The notes: generated from the sequence alone by a model not told the origin. Counted from the first letter of the stretch, positions 1-10,980 are shown. The stretch is DNA of 64,000 nt from Mycteria americana (GCF_035582795.1 NC_134390.1:2247560-2311559); one strand, 5' to 3'. A program made the numbers and translations.

Positions 1-251
1 GGGGTCAATCCTCAGCCCCCCCCCTTTTCCCACCCTCCGCCTGGGCGAGGTCTGACCCCCCCCGCTGCGGGGCAGGGCAGGGGGTCCGGGGGTCCCCCGC
101 GCGGGGAGGGGCGCGTGGCTTTACCCAGCGAGCGAGGAGCCCGGGTTCAACTTGGGGCGCAGGGGCTGACGTGGCGGGGGGGGTGGCACGGCCCAGGACG
201 CCTGGGTTCCTCTCCCACCGCCCCCCACGCCGGCCCCGCAGGCCCCCCGCC
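1..251 (+). promoter_or_regulatory. RDH5: RDH5 upstream region and 5' UTR
   Basis: GC-rich sequence before the RDH5 start codon. A CAG ending at 241, preceded by a C-rich tract, looks like a splice acceptor, so the coding exon probably begins at 242 after an upstream non-coding exon, as in human RDH5. No TATA box is visible. In humans BLOC1S1 lies upstream; no part of it is seen here. Confidence 0.4.
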
Positions 252-2895
252 ATGTGGCTGTACCTCTTACTGGCGGCACTGGCCTGGGCGCTGGGCTGGC
301 TGGTGCGGGACCGCCAGAGCCTGCCCTCCGTCAAGGACAAGCACGTCTTTATCACCGGCTGCGACAGCGGCTTCGGCAACCTGCTGGCACGGCGGCTGGC
401 CTGCCGGGGCTACCGGGTGCTGGCCGCCTGCCTGACCCAGAAAGGGGCCGACAGCCTCCAGCGGAGCTGCTCCGGCCACCTCCGCACCACCCTGCTCGAC
501 GTCACCCGCTCCGACAGCATCCGCCGGGCCGTCGAGTGGGTGCGGGCAGAGGTGGGCGAGAAAGGTGAGGAGGGGGCAGGATGGGACCCGGGGAGGTGCT
601 GGGGGGGGGGACACGATGACGACGACATGGGGTCCCAGGGGAGGTGCTGGGGGGGGGACGGGGACAACGATGACGACGACATGGGGTCCCAGGGGAGGTG
701 CCGGGGGGCAGGATGGGACCCGGGGAGGTGCTGGGGGGGGGACGATGATGACGATGACATGGGGTCCCAAGGGAGGTGCCGGGGGGCAGGATGGGACCCG
801 GGGAGGTGCTGGGGGGGGGGGACGACGATGATGACGACATGGGGTCCCAGGGGAGGTGCTGGGGGGGGGACGGGGACAACGATGACGACGACATGGGGTC
901 CCAGGGGAGGTGCTGGGGGGGGGGACAGACGGGGACAACGATGACGATGACATGGGGTCCCAGGGGAGGTGCCGGGGGGCAGGATGGGACCCGGGGAGGT
1001 GCTGGGGGGGACACACAATGACGACGACATGGGGTCCCAGGGGAGGTGCTGGGGGGGGGACGGACGGACGGGGACAACGATGACAATGACATGGGGTCCC
1101 AGGGGAGGTGCCGGGGGGCAGGATGGGACCCGGGGAGGTGCTGGGGGGGGGGGACACGACGATGATGACAACATGGGGTCCCAAGGGAGGTGCTGGGGGG
1201 CAGGATGGGACCCGGGGAGGTGCTGGGGGGGACGATGATGACGATGACATGGGGTCCCAGGGGAGGTGCCGGGGGGCAGGATGGGACCCGGGGAGGTGCT
1301 GGGGGGGACACACAATGACGATGACATGGGGTCCCAAGGGAGGTGCTGGGGGGCAGGATGGGACCCGAGGAGGTGCTGGGGGGGGGGGGGACACACGATG
1401 ATGATGACAACATGGGGTCCCAGGGGAGGTGCCGGGGGGCAGGATGGGACCCGGGGAGGTGCTGGGGACGACGACGATGATGACAACAAGGGGTCCCAGG
1501 GGAGGTGGGGGGGGGGGGGGGGACAACAATGACGATGACATGGGGTCCCAGGGCAGGTGCTGGGGGGGACGACGATGATGATGACAACATGGGGTCCCAG
1601 GGGAGGTGCTGGGGGGCAGGATGGGACCCGGGGAGGTGCTGGGGGGGGGGACGGGGTCCCAGCAGGATGGGTGGTCTCAGGGGAGAGGCTTGGTCCCACC
1701 AAGGGATGCTCTAGGACAAGACGGGGAGCTCCACAGCGGGGGTACGGGGCAGGACGGGGGGTCCCTGGGGAGGTGCTGTGGGGCAGGATTAGGGGTCCCC
1801 GACGAGGTGCTACAGGGCAGAACAGGGGGGTCCCACCAGGGCACCCCACGGCAAAGGATGAGGGGGGTCTGGAGAGGGGCTGCGGGGCAAGATGGGTCCT
1901 GCCACCGGGTGCTGTGGGGAGCCCTAGAGAGGGGCTACGGGGGGGGTCCCTGCAAGGTGCTGTGGGGCAGGATGGAGGGGAGGGTCCCCCCGGGGCACAC
2001 TAGGGCCAGGACGGGGGTCCGTGGGGCAGGGAGACAGAGGAGGGGACCGCGGCCACCATCCCCGACCTCGCGCGTGCCCCCCAGGGCTCTTCGGGCTGGT
2101 GAACAACGCGGGGGTGGCCAACCCCATCGGCCCCACGGAGTGGATGGGGATGGAGGACTACCGCCAGGTCATGGCCGTCAACGCCTTCGGGGCCATCGAG
2201 GTGACGCTCCAGTTCCTGCCCCTGCTGAAGCGGGCGCGGGGCCGGGTGGTGAACACCTCCAGCGTGCTGGGCCGCCTCTCCGCCAACGGCGGCGGCTACT
2301 GCATCTCCAAGTACTGCATCGAGGCCTTCTCCGACAGCCTGCGGTGGGTGCCGGCCCCCCGCCCGCCCCGCGGCCCCCGCCCCGCGCCCTGACGGCCGTG
2401 CATCCCGCAGGCGCGACATGTACCACTTCGGGGTGAAGGTCAGCGTCGTGGAGCCCGGCTTCTTCAAGACAGCGGTGACCAACCTGGAGAGCATCGAGGC
2501 GTCCCTGCGCCGGCTCTGGGACCGCCTGGCGCCCGAGACGCGGCTCAGCTACGGCGAGGATTTCTTCCATAAGTGTGAGCGGGCTGGGGGGGTGCCCGCT
2601 GCCTCAGTTTCCCCTGGCCGCGGGCTGCCCGTCCCTGCCTGACCCCCCCCCTCCCCGCCTGCACCCCCCAGACCTCAAGGTGCAGCGGCTCATCATGAAC
2701 GTCATCTGCGACGCGGACCTCAGCAAGGTGACCCGCTGCATGGAGCACGCGCTGGGCGCCCGGCACCCACGCACCCGCTACAGCGCCGGCTGGGACGCCA
2801 AGCTGCTCTGGCTGCCCGCCTCCTACCTGCCCGCCTGCCTCGTCGACTTCGCCCTGGCCACCATCCTGCCCAAGCCGGCCCACCGTGCCCGCTAG
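252..2895 (+). CDS. RDH5: Retinol dehydrogenase 5 (11-cis retinol dehydrogenase)
   Basis: Four coding exons, 252-564, 2085-2343, 2411-2574 and 2672-2895, all with GT-AG introns, join to 319 residues (human RDH5 has 318). It is a short-chain dehydrogenase that oxidises 11-cis-retinol to 11-cis-retinal in the visual cycle, in the smooth ER of retinal pigment epithelium. A hydrophobic N-terminal anchor covers residues 1-18, with RDRQSLP after it. The cofactor motif TGCDSGFG is at 35-42, NNAG at 111-114, the catalytic serine near 164, and YCISK with Tyr176 and Lys180. The C-terminal part [15 protein letters not shown] is typical of RDH5 and its relatives. The start is the first in-frame ATG ahead of the hydrophobic anchor. 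Intron 1 (565-2084) is filled by a minisatellite. RDH16-type paralogues are the alternative, but the next-door CD63 and the sequence favour RDH5. Confidence 0.95.
575..2030 (+). repeat. G-rich compound minisatellite filling RDH5 intron 1
   Basis: Two related units alternate. A long unit of about 45 bp contains an ACGATGACGACGACATGGGG-type core followed by TCCCAGGGGAGGTGCTGG. A short unit of about 31 bp contains GCAGGATGGGACCC followed by GGGGAGGTGCTGG. Units are clear from about 575 to 1660 and decay to about 2030. Variable G runs separate them. The array makes long open frames on both strands that are by-products of the repeat. Every unit carries GAGGTG, which resembles a weak splice donor. 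Confidence 0.9.
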
Positions 2896-2963
2896 TCCCC
2901 TGCTGCAGCCACCGGCCCCCCCCCAGGGCTGTGAGACCCCCTCCTGCCCCCCCCAGGGCTGCA

Positions 2964-2969
2964 AATAAA
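2964..2969 (+). terminator. RDH5: RDH5 poly(A) signal AATAAA
   Basis: A canonical AATAAA lies 69 bases after the RDH5 stop codon and gives a very short 3' UTR. The stretch 2970-3500 between this signal and the CD63 end is GC-rich spacer in which I see no gene. Confidence 0.85.
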
Positions 2970-3513
2970 CCACCCATCCCGGGTGCCGTGCAAACTGCCG
3001 CCTGCGGCGCTCGTCCCTGCGGCAGCCCCGGGGCCGGGGGGGGTCCCCGCGCGGCTCAGGGACCGCTGGTGGCATCGCCGTGCGGAGCCCCCAGCCCCGC
3101 TGCACCGGGGGGGGGGTGGCTTCCAGGGTCACGGCCCTCGGGGGGACCCACGGGGACGCTGCCACCATCGCTGCCCTTCCGCCGGTCCCGGCACGGCCTG
3201 GCGTCCTGTTGACGCGGCCCTGAGCCAAGCTGGCCCCCCCGGTTGCCCCCCGGCGCCGGGGCGGGACGGGGCTGCTCGCACCACGGCCACGCACGCCGGG
3301 CCCCCCCGTGCTCCCATTGCTCCCAGTGGGACCAGTCCCTTCCCGGTGGGGAGGTTCCAGTCATAGGACGGGGCAGCACCCAGGGGCTCCCTCAGCCCCA
3401 CAGCACCCGCAGGGTCAGTGGATCTCGGGGGACACCCCCCACCCACGAGGGACCCCGTCCCCCCCCCAGCCCGGTGGGCGCGGGGGACGCGCGGCGCTAC
3501 AGAAGCTTTTCTG

Positions 3514-3519
3514 TTTATT
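3514..3519 (-). terminator. CD63: CD63 poly(A) signal AATAAA
   Basis: TTTATT on the plus strand is AATAAA on the minus strand, about 215 bases after the CD63 stop codon. RDH5 and CD63 therefore converge with roughly 0.5 kb between their ends. Confidence 0.8.
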
Positions 3520-3733
3520 TCCACACCCGGGGACGCTCCCCGGGCCCCCCCAGCCCCCACCGGCACGCGGGGAGGGGTCCAACGGCAGCGACCCCGGGGG
3601 GGGGTTGGCACGTGGGGCCCTGCCCCGGAGGAGCTTGCAGAAGGCAAGCGAGCGGGAGCAGCCCCCCGCGGCCCCCAGAGCCCCCCGGGTGGGGGGCAGC
3701 GGGAGCCGGGGGGGCCACGGCGCCCGCAGGGGG

Positions 3734-6449
3734 CTACATGACCTCGTAGCCGCTGCGGATGCCCTTCATCAGGCAGCAAGCGAAGATGATGCCCAGGATC
3801 TGGGAAGGGAGAGGGGAGAGGGGGTGATCCCCATCCTGCACAGCCCCACACGTGGAGGGGGGGCTCAGCCCCACACGGGGGGGCTCAGCCCCACGTCCTA
3901 CCTCGAAGAAGGCGATGCCCAGCGCGACGGCGGCCACGATGAGGATGTTCTTCTTCATCCAGGCTTCGATGCTCTGGAGGCAGCCCTGGGGGAGCAGCGG
4001 GGCTCAGGGGGCGGCCGGACCCCTGGGGCTGAACGGGGGGGGAGGGGGGGGCACGGGGGGGGGGGTCTCACCTTCTCGTAGACGGTGGCGGGGCTGGGGC
4101 GGACGTTGCAGGAGGTGGTGTTGACGCGGCAGCAGGACCGGGGCACCGTGTTGTTGAACCTGAACCGCTCGATGGTGGCCCAGTCCGTGTAGTTGTTGAC
4201 TCCGCAGCAAGCGAACTACCGGGGGGGGGGGGGGGGGGGAACCCCAGGGGGTCAGGGGGGCCGAGCCCCAGACGCCCGCCCCCCCCCCGACCAGGGCCAC
4301 CCCGTGACTCACATCCCTCTGGAGCTCGTCCACCGCCGCCGTCGCGGGCTCGTCCTCCCCGTACTTGTGCATGGCGTCCCACAGCCCGTCCTCCAGCACC
4401 GAGCGGACCTGGGGGGGCCGGGGGGGGTCAGAGGGGGACGGGGGGGGGGGTCCTGCAGCACCCAGGCGGGTCCGTGCCCCCGTGCCCCCTCCCCACGAGT
4501 CCCCCACCTTGTCCTTGAAGACGTATCCGGTGATGGCAGCGGCGATCTCCACCAGGAAGATGATGCTGAGCAGGACGGCGAACTGCGGGGGGACAGGGTG
4601 GGGGTCAGGGCGGGGGGGTTAAGGTGTGGGGGGGGGAGTGGGGGGGGGATCCAGGGTGCCCACCGTGGTGACCATGCAGTAACTCTCCTTCCAGGCGCCG
4701 CAGCAGCCGAAGAAGGAGATGAAGAAGATGATGATGCCCAGCACCAGGATGGCGACGGGGGTGCTGGAGGCGGAGGCGCTGCTGACGGCCAGCGCCTCAC
4801 TGAGGGCCACTTGGGCGTAGATGCCGATGGCGATGAGGGCCACGCCGCAGACCTGGGGGGGGGGCAGCGGGAATTGGGGTGCAGCTGCCACCCTGCGGGG
4901 CCAGGACCCCCCCCGAGCCAACGGGGTGGGAGGGGGGCACCCGCAGCTGAGCATTGTTCCCTTCCCGGGGGGCGGGGGGGGGGGGGGGGGGGGGGCAGCG
5001 CCGGGGGTTGTCCCCAAATGGGGGACCCCCCTCCCCGGGGGGGATGAGAAGGGGTGGGGGGGAACCTCTGGCCCCCCGGCCCAGCACAGCCCCGCCAGCG
5101 ATGTCCCCACGGGGGCACGGCGGAGGGAGGGGGCCCCACTCCTGCCCCACGGCGGGACACTCCCCAGCCCCGCTGCGGTGAGGGGGGGCCGGGCTGGCGG
5201 CCGCAGGAACGCCGGGAAGTCCGGCCTTCCGGCCGCAGCGAGAGGCCTCGGAGGGGGGGACCTGGCACCAGCCCCCCACCCCGGGGGGCCCCGGGCAGAC
5301 CGGGGGGTGCCGGGGCAGGGGGCCACGCCAGGCACATGCCGTCCCGGTGGGCACCGGCAACCCCGCTGGCGTGGGAGCCGGGAGGCCCACGGCCCTTCCC
5401 GGCACCGGGGCAGGAGTGGGTCCGTGCTGCCCGTGTCCGCCACCCCCCCACGGGTGGGACACCCCACCCCCCCACGGCCTCGGTTTCCCCGTGGCGGTGG
5501 GGACCCCCCCGGGCCGGCCTCCCCGGGTGCCGCCGGCCCTGTTTGCTCGCAGGGCGTGGGTAAACAGCGCGGCCCGGCCGCCCGCTGCACAAACACTCCG
5601 GCAGCGGGGGCCGGGGGGGGCTGGCGCCGGTGTCCCCATCATGTCCCCCCGCCGCTGGCGGCCAGCCCGAGCCCCCCCGGGCCGTCCAGGGGTGACTCAG
5701 GCCGGCAGGATCAGGGTGGGGACCGGGACGAGTCACTCCCTGCGTGGGGGGACAGGATGACGGCCAGGAAAGCGCCCGGCCCCCCTTCACCCCCCCCGCA
5801 CCCCGCTACGGCCGTTGGCCTTCTCACGCCTCTTTCCTCACCCCAACTTCCCCAAACCCGTGCCCTGCCCCGCGCGGGGACCCCGGCCGGGGCAGCCGGG
5901 AGCCGTGGGGCTCGGGGGGGACCTGGCCACCCGTGGGGTTCCCACCCTCACCTCGGGGCTCGGCTTCCCCCGGCCGGAGCGTGCCAGCCTCGCCCTGCCC
6001 GGCCTCGTTACCCCTGGAACCTACCGATGGCAGCGTGCGGCCGCAACACTGCCCGGTGCCCTGCTTCTCGCAGGGTGGGCGGCCTCACCCCCCTCCCCCC
6101 CCAGCACCCGCTGCAGCCCCCCCCAGGCAGCAGGGCCCCCCCCGGGGTCCCCATGACCCCCAACTCAGGGCCTGCAAGGGGGGGGAAAGGGGGTGTCAAA
6201 GGGGCCGTACACGGGGGGAAGCTGACGTCAGCGGGGGGGCAACACGGGGGGGCTGCTGCTTGCCGTGGGGCTGGGGCGGGCCCGTCCCCGGCAGGGCACG
6301 GCTGGGAAGGGCCCGTCTGCCCGGTTCTGCCGGCCCCGGGGCCCCCTCCCCGGTTTCCCCGGTCCCCCCCGTCCCCCACTCACCCAGAAGATGAAGTTGA
6401 AGATGAAAACCAGATACTTCACACATTTCATCCCGCCCTCGACCGCCAT
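3734..6449 (-). CDS. CD63: CD63 tetraspanin (LAMP-3)
   Basis: Seven coding exons on the minus strand, 6384-6449, 4664-4852, 4508-4582, 4313-4408, 4072-4215, 3902-3985 and 3734-3799, all in phase 0, join to 239 residues (human CD63 has 238). CD63 is a four-pass membrane protein of late endosomes, lysosomes, secretory granules and exosomes that partners integrins and TIMP1. The N-terminus MAVEGGMKCVKYL is nearly that of human CD63. Four hydrophobic segments are visible. The large loop has CCG at 145-147, a second CC pair in PRSCC, and glycosylation sequons NYT, NNT and NTT. The C-terminal GYEVM is the known lysosomal sorting signal. Intron 1 (4853-6383) is GC-rich and holds a 22-G run; other introns are about 70-170 bases. 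Confidence 0.96.
4974..4995 (+). repeat. 22-base G run in CD63 intron 1
   Basis: An uninterrupted run of 22 G on the plus strand (C on the transcribed CD63 RNA). It may form a quadruplex, and its exact length is uncertain because long homopolymers are often miscounted. Confidence 0.8.
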
Positions 6450-6949
6450 GGCCCGTCCTGCGGGAGCCGCCGCCTCAGCCCCGGCACCGGCACCGGCACC
6501 GCGCCCGCTCCCAAGCCCCGCTGTCCCGCTCCCAGCCCCCCCCGCCCCGGTCCCGCTCCCGGTGCCGCTCCCCCTGCCCGGGTCCCACCGTCCTGGCCCC
6601 GGTGCCCGAGCCCCGGCGTCCCGGGACCGCTCCCGGTGCCGCTCCCCACCCGCTCCCGCCGCCGCTGCCCGCCCGGTGCCGGTGCCGCCCCCTGCCCGGT
6701 GCCGGTGCTCCCGGTGCCGCCGCTCCCCCGCCCCGGGCGCTCACCGACGCCGCTGCTCCGCCGCCCGCTCCGTGCGCTCCGCGATCATGTGATGGGGCCG
6801 GGGCGAGCCAAGAGGCAACCCCGGGCCCGCCCCGGGCCCGCCCCGGCCCCCGCCGCCGCCCCGCGGGGGTCCCGCCCCGCGTGGGTCCCGCCCCGCGCCC
6901 CCCCCGGCCCCGTCCCGGGGCAGCACAGACACGCGGGTGCGGGGGACAC
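6450..6949. other. CD63 promoter and 5' flank, GC-rich
   Basis: The DNA between the CD63 start codon and the 3' end of the INPP1-like gene is extremely GC-rich with repeated GGTGCCGGTGCC-like runs. It has no TATA box near the CD63 start and no coding signal that I can support. It is most likely a CpG-island promoter for CD63, with the 5' UTR just above 6449. Confidence 0.5.
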
Positions 6950-6955
6950 TTTAAT
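6950..6955 (-). terminator. Candidate poly(A) signal ATTAAA of the INPP1-like gene
   Basis: TTTAAT on the plus strand is ATTAAA on the minus strand, about 490 bases after the stop codon at 7446. It is the only poly(A)-like signal I noticed between this gene and CD63. The 3' UTR would then span about 6930-7445 and contain the repeat noted separately. Confidence 0.55.
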
Positions 6956-7077
6956 GGGGTGGCGAAGCCACCGGGCCCGCCTGGGGGGACACGGGGGGGC
7001 CGCGCCGGGGGGGGCCCCGCGCCCCAGAGCTCCCACCCCATCCCGCAGCCCGGGGCCTGCTGCCCTGCGTCCGGGGG

Positions 7078-7440
7078 GCCCTGGCCACCCCACGGTCCCT
7101 GGCACCCCATGCCCCGCGCCCCGGGGTCCCGGGGTACCCCACACCCTGCATCCCAAAGTCCTGGCCGGCCCATGCCTGCACCCGGGGTCCCTGCCACCCC
7201 GTACCCTTGCACCTTGGGGTCCCACCCACCCTGTGCCCCGAGGTCCCTGCCACCCTGTGCCCTGCACCCCAGGGTCCCTGCCACCCTATAACCTGCACCC
7301 TGGGGTCCCGGCCACCCCGGTCCCTGCAACCCCGTGCCCTGCACCCCAGGGGCCTGGTCACGCTGTTCCCAGCCACCCTGTGCCCTGCACCCCAGGGTCC
7401 CTGCCACCTCATACCCTGCACCCCGGGGTCCCGGCCGCCG
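7078..7440. repeat. C-rich imperfect tandem repeat in the 3' UTR of the INPP1-like gene
   Basis: About 12 imperfect units of roughly 25-35 bases built around CCCTGCACCCCAGGGTCCC followed by TGCCACCC. Units differ in length and sequence. The array ends a few bases before the INPP1-like stop codon on the minus strand. Confidence 0.75.
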
Positions 7441-7445
7441 TGGGC

Positions 7446-8941
7446 TCAGAGCCCCGGCACGGTGGCCAGCGCGGCCAGCACGGCCTCCAGGTGCTGAGGG
7501 TGCGCGTAGGCCACGAGGCCACCCCGGTTTGCCCAGCGCTCGGCCCCCGCTGCCCCCTCCGCCGGGCAGTTGTAGACCAGCTCGGGGGGTGGCCCGGTGT
7601 CACCCGCCCGCCGTGCCCGCAGGGCCCCCGCCAGGGCCACCGTGCCCCCACCCAGGGCCCGCAGGATGGCGTGGGGGGCGCAGGCGTCCCAGGCGAAGGT
7701 GCTGCCCTCGGAGAGGACGTAGGCGTCCGCCAGCCCCAGGATGACGCAGAGCATCTTGTAGCCGGCACCGGCGGCGAAGCGCAGGCGGTCACCGCAGAGG
7801 GGACCCAGGGCTGCCCGCACCGCTTCCCCCTCCGCCCGGCTCAGCACCACGCAGGGCGCGGGGCGCAGCGGCGGGGGGCTCAGCGAGCACAGCCGCGTGT
7901 CCCCGTACGCGACGCCCCAGTGGTACCTCCCCTGCCACCTGTGGGGACGGGGACTCTGAGCGTGGACCCTGCCACCGGGTCCCCAGGCTCTCCCCGGCCT
8001 CTGGGGCCAGGATCCGGCCATGACCCCCCGGTGCTCCCCGCGGTGCCGGTACCTGCGGGTCAGGGGGTCCCGGCGGAAGAAGGGCTCGTTGATGACGCCC
8101 AGCACGGGGCAGCCCGTGTGCCGGTCGTAGGCCCCGATGAGCACCAGCGCCGAGCACAGCCCTGCCGGGGCGATGCCGTCGACGGGGGCCACGTCCTCGT
8201 GCCCAACGATGTACTCGTTGGTGGAGTCTGCGGGTGCAGCCGAATTCACCGGGGCTCAGCCGCGGTGTGCGTGTGGGGGGGGTCCCCGACCCGCCCTCTC
8301 CCAGCACCCCCTCACCGATGGGGTCTATCCAGATGGCCAGGTCCTGGGGGGGGATGCTGAGCGCCACGCCGGCCAGCTTCGCGTCCCCCAGCGCCACGTC
8401 CCGGTGCACGGCGGCTGCCAGCAGCTCGGCGGCCGCCCGCTCGGGCTCCAGCACGGAGAGCAGCAGGGCCGCGGTGTCTCCCGGCGTGGCACAGACCCGC
8501 ACCGCCACCGTCTCCCCTGCCAGCACCCCGGCCTCAGCGACGGCCCCGCGGCCCCCCGTGTTGGGGGGCCCCGGCTCCGCCGCTCCCCCCGGGACTCACC
8601 CTGCCCGTTCCTGAACTCGTTGGTCTCCTCGCCATGGATGTGGCCCTGCAGCTCGGGGAACTGGGGGGGGACACGGGGCGGCTCAGCCACGGTGCAGGGG
8701 TTTGCGGGGCCACCCTGGGGACCCCCCCGTCCCCTACCTCCTTCCCCAGGTCGTGCTTGATGACCTCCTGGATGAGGACGTCCGCCAGCGTCTTGAAGTC
8801 CTGCAGGAACCTCCTGTTCCTGTCGGCCCCCGTCTTCTCGGCCACCAGCAGCTGGAAGAGCGGCTGCTCCCGCCGGCACAGCCGGGCGATGTGTGCCGCC
8901 TTCTCCGAGGCACCCACCAGGGCCTGCAGCAGCCCCGCCAT
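7446..8941 (-). CDS. Inositol polyphosphate 1-phosphatase-like protein (INPP1 paralogue)
   Basis: Five coding exons on the minus strand, 8738-8941, 8600-8660, 8316-8516, 8053-8227 and 7446-7938, join to 377 residues (human INPP1 has 399). INPP1 is a Mg-dependent, Li-sensitive phosphatase that removes the 1-phosphate of Ins(1,4)P2 and Ins(1,3,4)P3. All metal-site motifs are present at the human numbering: GEETNE with Glu79 and Glu80, IDPIDST with Asp153, Asp156 and Thr158, and WDACAPHAILRALGGG with Asp298. The loss of about 20 residues lies in the linker before Asp298, where human INPP1 has a low-complexity stretch. Other matches are FKTLADVLIQEVIK and RWANRGGLVAY. The exon 3 acceptor has a poor pyrimidine tract, but it alone keeps the frame and the alignment. 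It lies head to head with GDF11. In humans INPP1 is beside MSTN, the GDF11 paralogue, so this is probably the other 2R copy and not INPP1 itself. The intact frame and motifs suggest a working enzyme. Confidence 0.92.
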
Positions 8942-10740
8942 GGCCGGGCCTGGGGGACGCAGCGCTCAGGGGGGGCCCGGCCACCCCCCAGCTCCCAGCG
9001 TGGCCCCGCAGCCCTGGCCCCGAGCGCCCGCCCGTAATTGCCGGGTGCGGGCAGCACCCAGGGCCGCGTGCGGCCCGGGCCCCAGGGTGGGGACCCGGCT
9101 CAAATTATCCTGCCCGGTGCCAGAGGCCGCAGCCCGGAGGTGGGGACGTGGCCGCGGGGACGTGGCCGCGGGGACGTGGCCGTGGGGCCGTGCCTGGCCA
9201 AGGACACGGCCCCACTGTGGCGTTCCCGCGTGGGGGGGACCGTCCCGCGTGGAGGAGGAAGCAGCCAGGGCTGGGGGGGGGGGGGACGTCCCCGCTGCAC
9301 CCCCAGAGAGGAGTGGGGTGTCGGGGCCGCGCACCCCCCCAGCAGCGCGTCACCGGCAGCGATGCCCCGCGGCGGCGGCGGCCCATGCCCCTCCCCGGGG
9401 CCGCGCCACGTGGGGGCACCCCCGGGACCCCCCCCCGCGGGGGATGCCCTCCCCGGGGTGCCCCCCCCACCCCCCCACCCGCGGAGGGGCCCCCACCCCC
9501 TGCCACGCCCCCGGGGGGGATCCCGGGGACCCGCGGGAGCCGCCCGCTCCCCCCCGTTGCCGTTACCGGGGCCGGGGCCGCTGACAGCTCCTGCGGGGCG
9601 GCCCGTGGGGCGGGGCCGGCCGGGCCGCGTCACGCCGCCGCATTAACCCCCTCGGCCCCACGGCCCGGCGTGCGGGGGACCCCGGCGTGCGGGGGAGACC
9701 CCGTCGTGGTGGTTGGAGGGGGGGGGGGACGGACCCGGTGTCGGGGCTCCGAGCGCCGCTTCCGCGTCGCGCCCCCGCTGCCCCGGGGCCGGTGACACCG
9801 GGGTGCGGCGATGCCCATCGCGGCGGGGAAACCCCGGCACCGGGACCCGACGGGGAGGTAACGGAGGGGAGGGCCGGCACCGGGACCCCCCGCTCCTCTC
9901 CGACCCCCCGGGACTACCGGTGCGGCGGTGCCACCCCGCGCCGCGCGGTGGCGCTCTCGTCCCGGCGCTGCTCCTCGCTCCGGTTTTACCGGCTCCGGTG
10001 TGGACGCGCCCGCTCCGGAGCGACGCCGCAGCGCCCCCTAGCGGGATGCGCTTGCGCCACGCTCCCACCGCGCACCGGGGGTAACGGGACCGTTCCCCTA
10101 CCCCCCCCCCCCCCAGACACCCCCCCCCTGCCCCGCCACACAGGCAGCCCCCCCCCTCCACACACCCCGCCTCGGGTCTCCCCACCGCGCCGGGTCGGGA
10201 CCCCCGCCACCTCCCGCCACACCGGGAGCGGGGCCCGGAACGTGCAGCCCCGGTGCCACGGGCGCGGTCGCATCTCCCTCTTGCCCTCTCCATGGTTCTG
10301 ATGGGGCCGGCACCGGGGGAGCGGGGGGGACCGGCACGGAGCGGAGTTTGGGGGGGGGGGGGGGGGGTCCGGGGGCTGTTGAGGACACGGGGCGGGAGGG
10401 GACGGGGAGCGGGAGGGGAGCGGGGGTACGGTTGAGGACGCGGGGCGGGGGGGGGGGGGAAGGGGGAGGGGGGTGACACGGAGGGGGACGGAGGCACCGG
10501 GACGCGCATCCCCGGTCCCCGGGGGCGGTGCGGCGGGACCCAACTCCCGGCAAGTGCGGCGGGGCCGGGCGTTCGCCCGGCCCCGCCGCACTTGCCGGGA
10601 GTTGGGTCCCGCCGCACCGCCCCCCGCCACAAGCGGAGGCGGGGGGGGGGGTCGGAGCGAACCGGGTGGCGGCGGGGCCGTTCCCGGTGCTCGGGGGGCC
10701 GGCGGCGGCTGGTGACAAGCCCCTGCCAGAACCTCTTTTG
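8942..10740. other. Head-to-head spacer between the INPP1-like gene and GDF11
   Basis: About 1.8 kb of CpG-rich DNA separates the two divergent genes and contains both promoters. Short direct repeats GGGGACGTGGCCGC occur near 9140-9180, and C or G homopolymers near 10,100 and 10,345. I see no coding exon. The inverted repeat at 10,521-10,624 is described separately. Confidence 0.6.
10521..10624. repeat. Perfect 51-bp inverted repeat (hairpin) upstream of GDF11
   Basis: Left arm 10,521-10,571 and right arm 10,574-10,624 are exact reverse complements over all 51 bases, separated only by TT. I checked the pairing base by base: the next outward pair is C against C and does not match. The arms start GGGGGCGGTGCGGCGGGACC and are about 80% GC. 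The hairpin ends about 160 bases before the TATA box. It may be real or a sequencing or assembly fold-back. Confidence 0.95.
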
Positions 10741-10751
10741 TGCGCCCGCAG

Positions 10752-10794
10752 CCAATCAAGGCCGCTGACGACACACTTCTCTTGGGGTATAAAA
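10752..10794 (+). promoter_or_regulatory. GDF11: GDF11 core promoter (CCAAT and TATA boxes)
   Basis: GCCAATCA has its CCAAT at 10,752-10,756, and TATAAAA lies at 10,788-10,794. They stand 229 and 187 bases before the GDF11 ATG. The spacing is right for transcription starting near 10,820, in a C-rich stretch, giving a 5' UTR of roughly 160 bases. Confidence 0.8.
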
Positions 10795-10980
10795 CCCCGG
10801 GGCCGCCGCTACCGCCGCTTTTTTCTTTCCCCCCCCCCCCCCCTTCACCCCCCCCGGTCCCTCACCGCCCCCCGCTTCCCCGCCCCCGCCACCGTTACCG
10901 CCTTCCCCCCGTTCCGCGCCCCTTGCGCGTTGCGGTGGAAGCGGGGGGGGGGGCGGCCCGGCGGGGAAAGGTTTCCCGGT

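Noticed and set aside
267-1849. Long proline-rich open frames on the minus strand over RDH5 intron 1
   Set aside because: All are translations of the minisatellite in different frames, without start context or conserved domain.
4821-8360. A 1179-codon open frame on the plus strand
   Set aside because: It runs antisense through CD63 and the INPP1-like gene in GC-rich DNA where stop codons are rare; it is low-complexity Pro/Gly/Arg with no domain.
8516-8600. Reading INPP1-like exon 2-3 as one uninterrupted exon
   Set aside because: GTGAGT follows 8,600 and the sequence between does not align to INPP1; joining at 8,516 restores the alignment.
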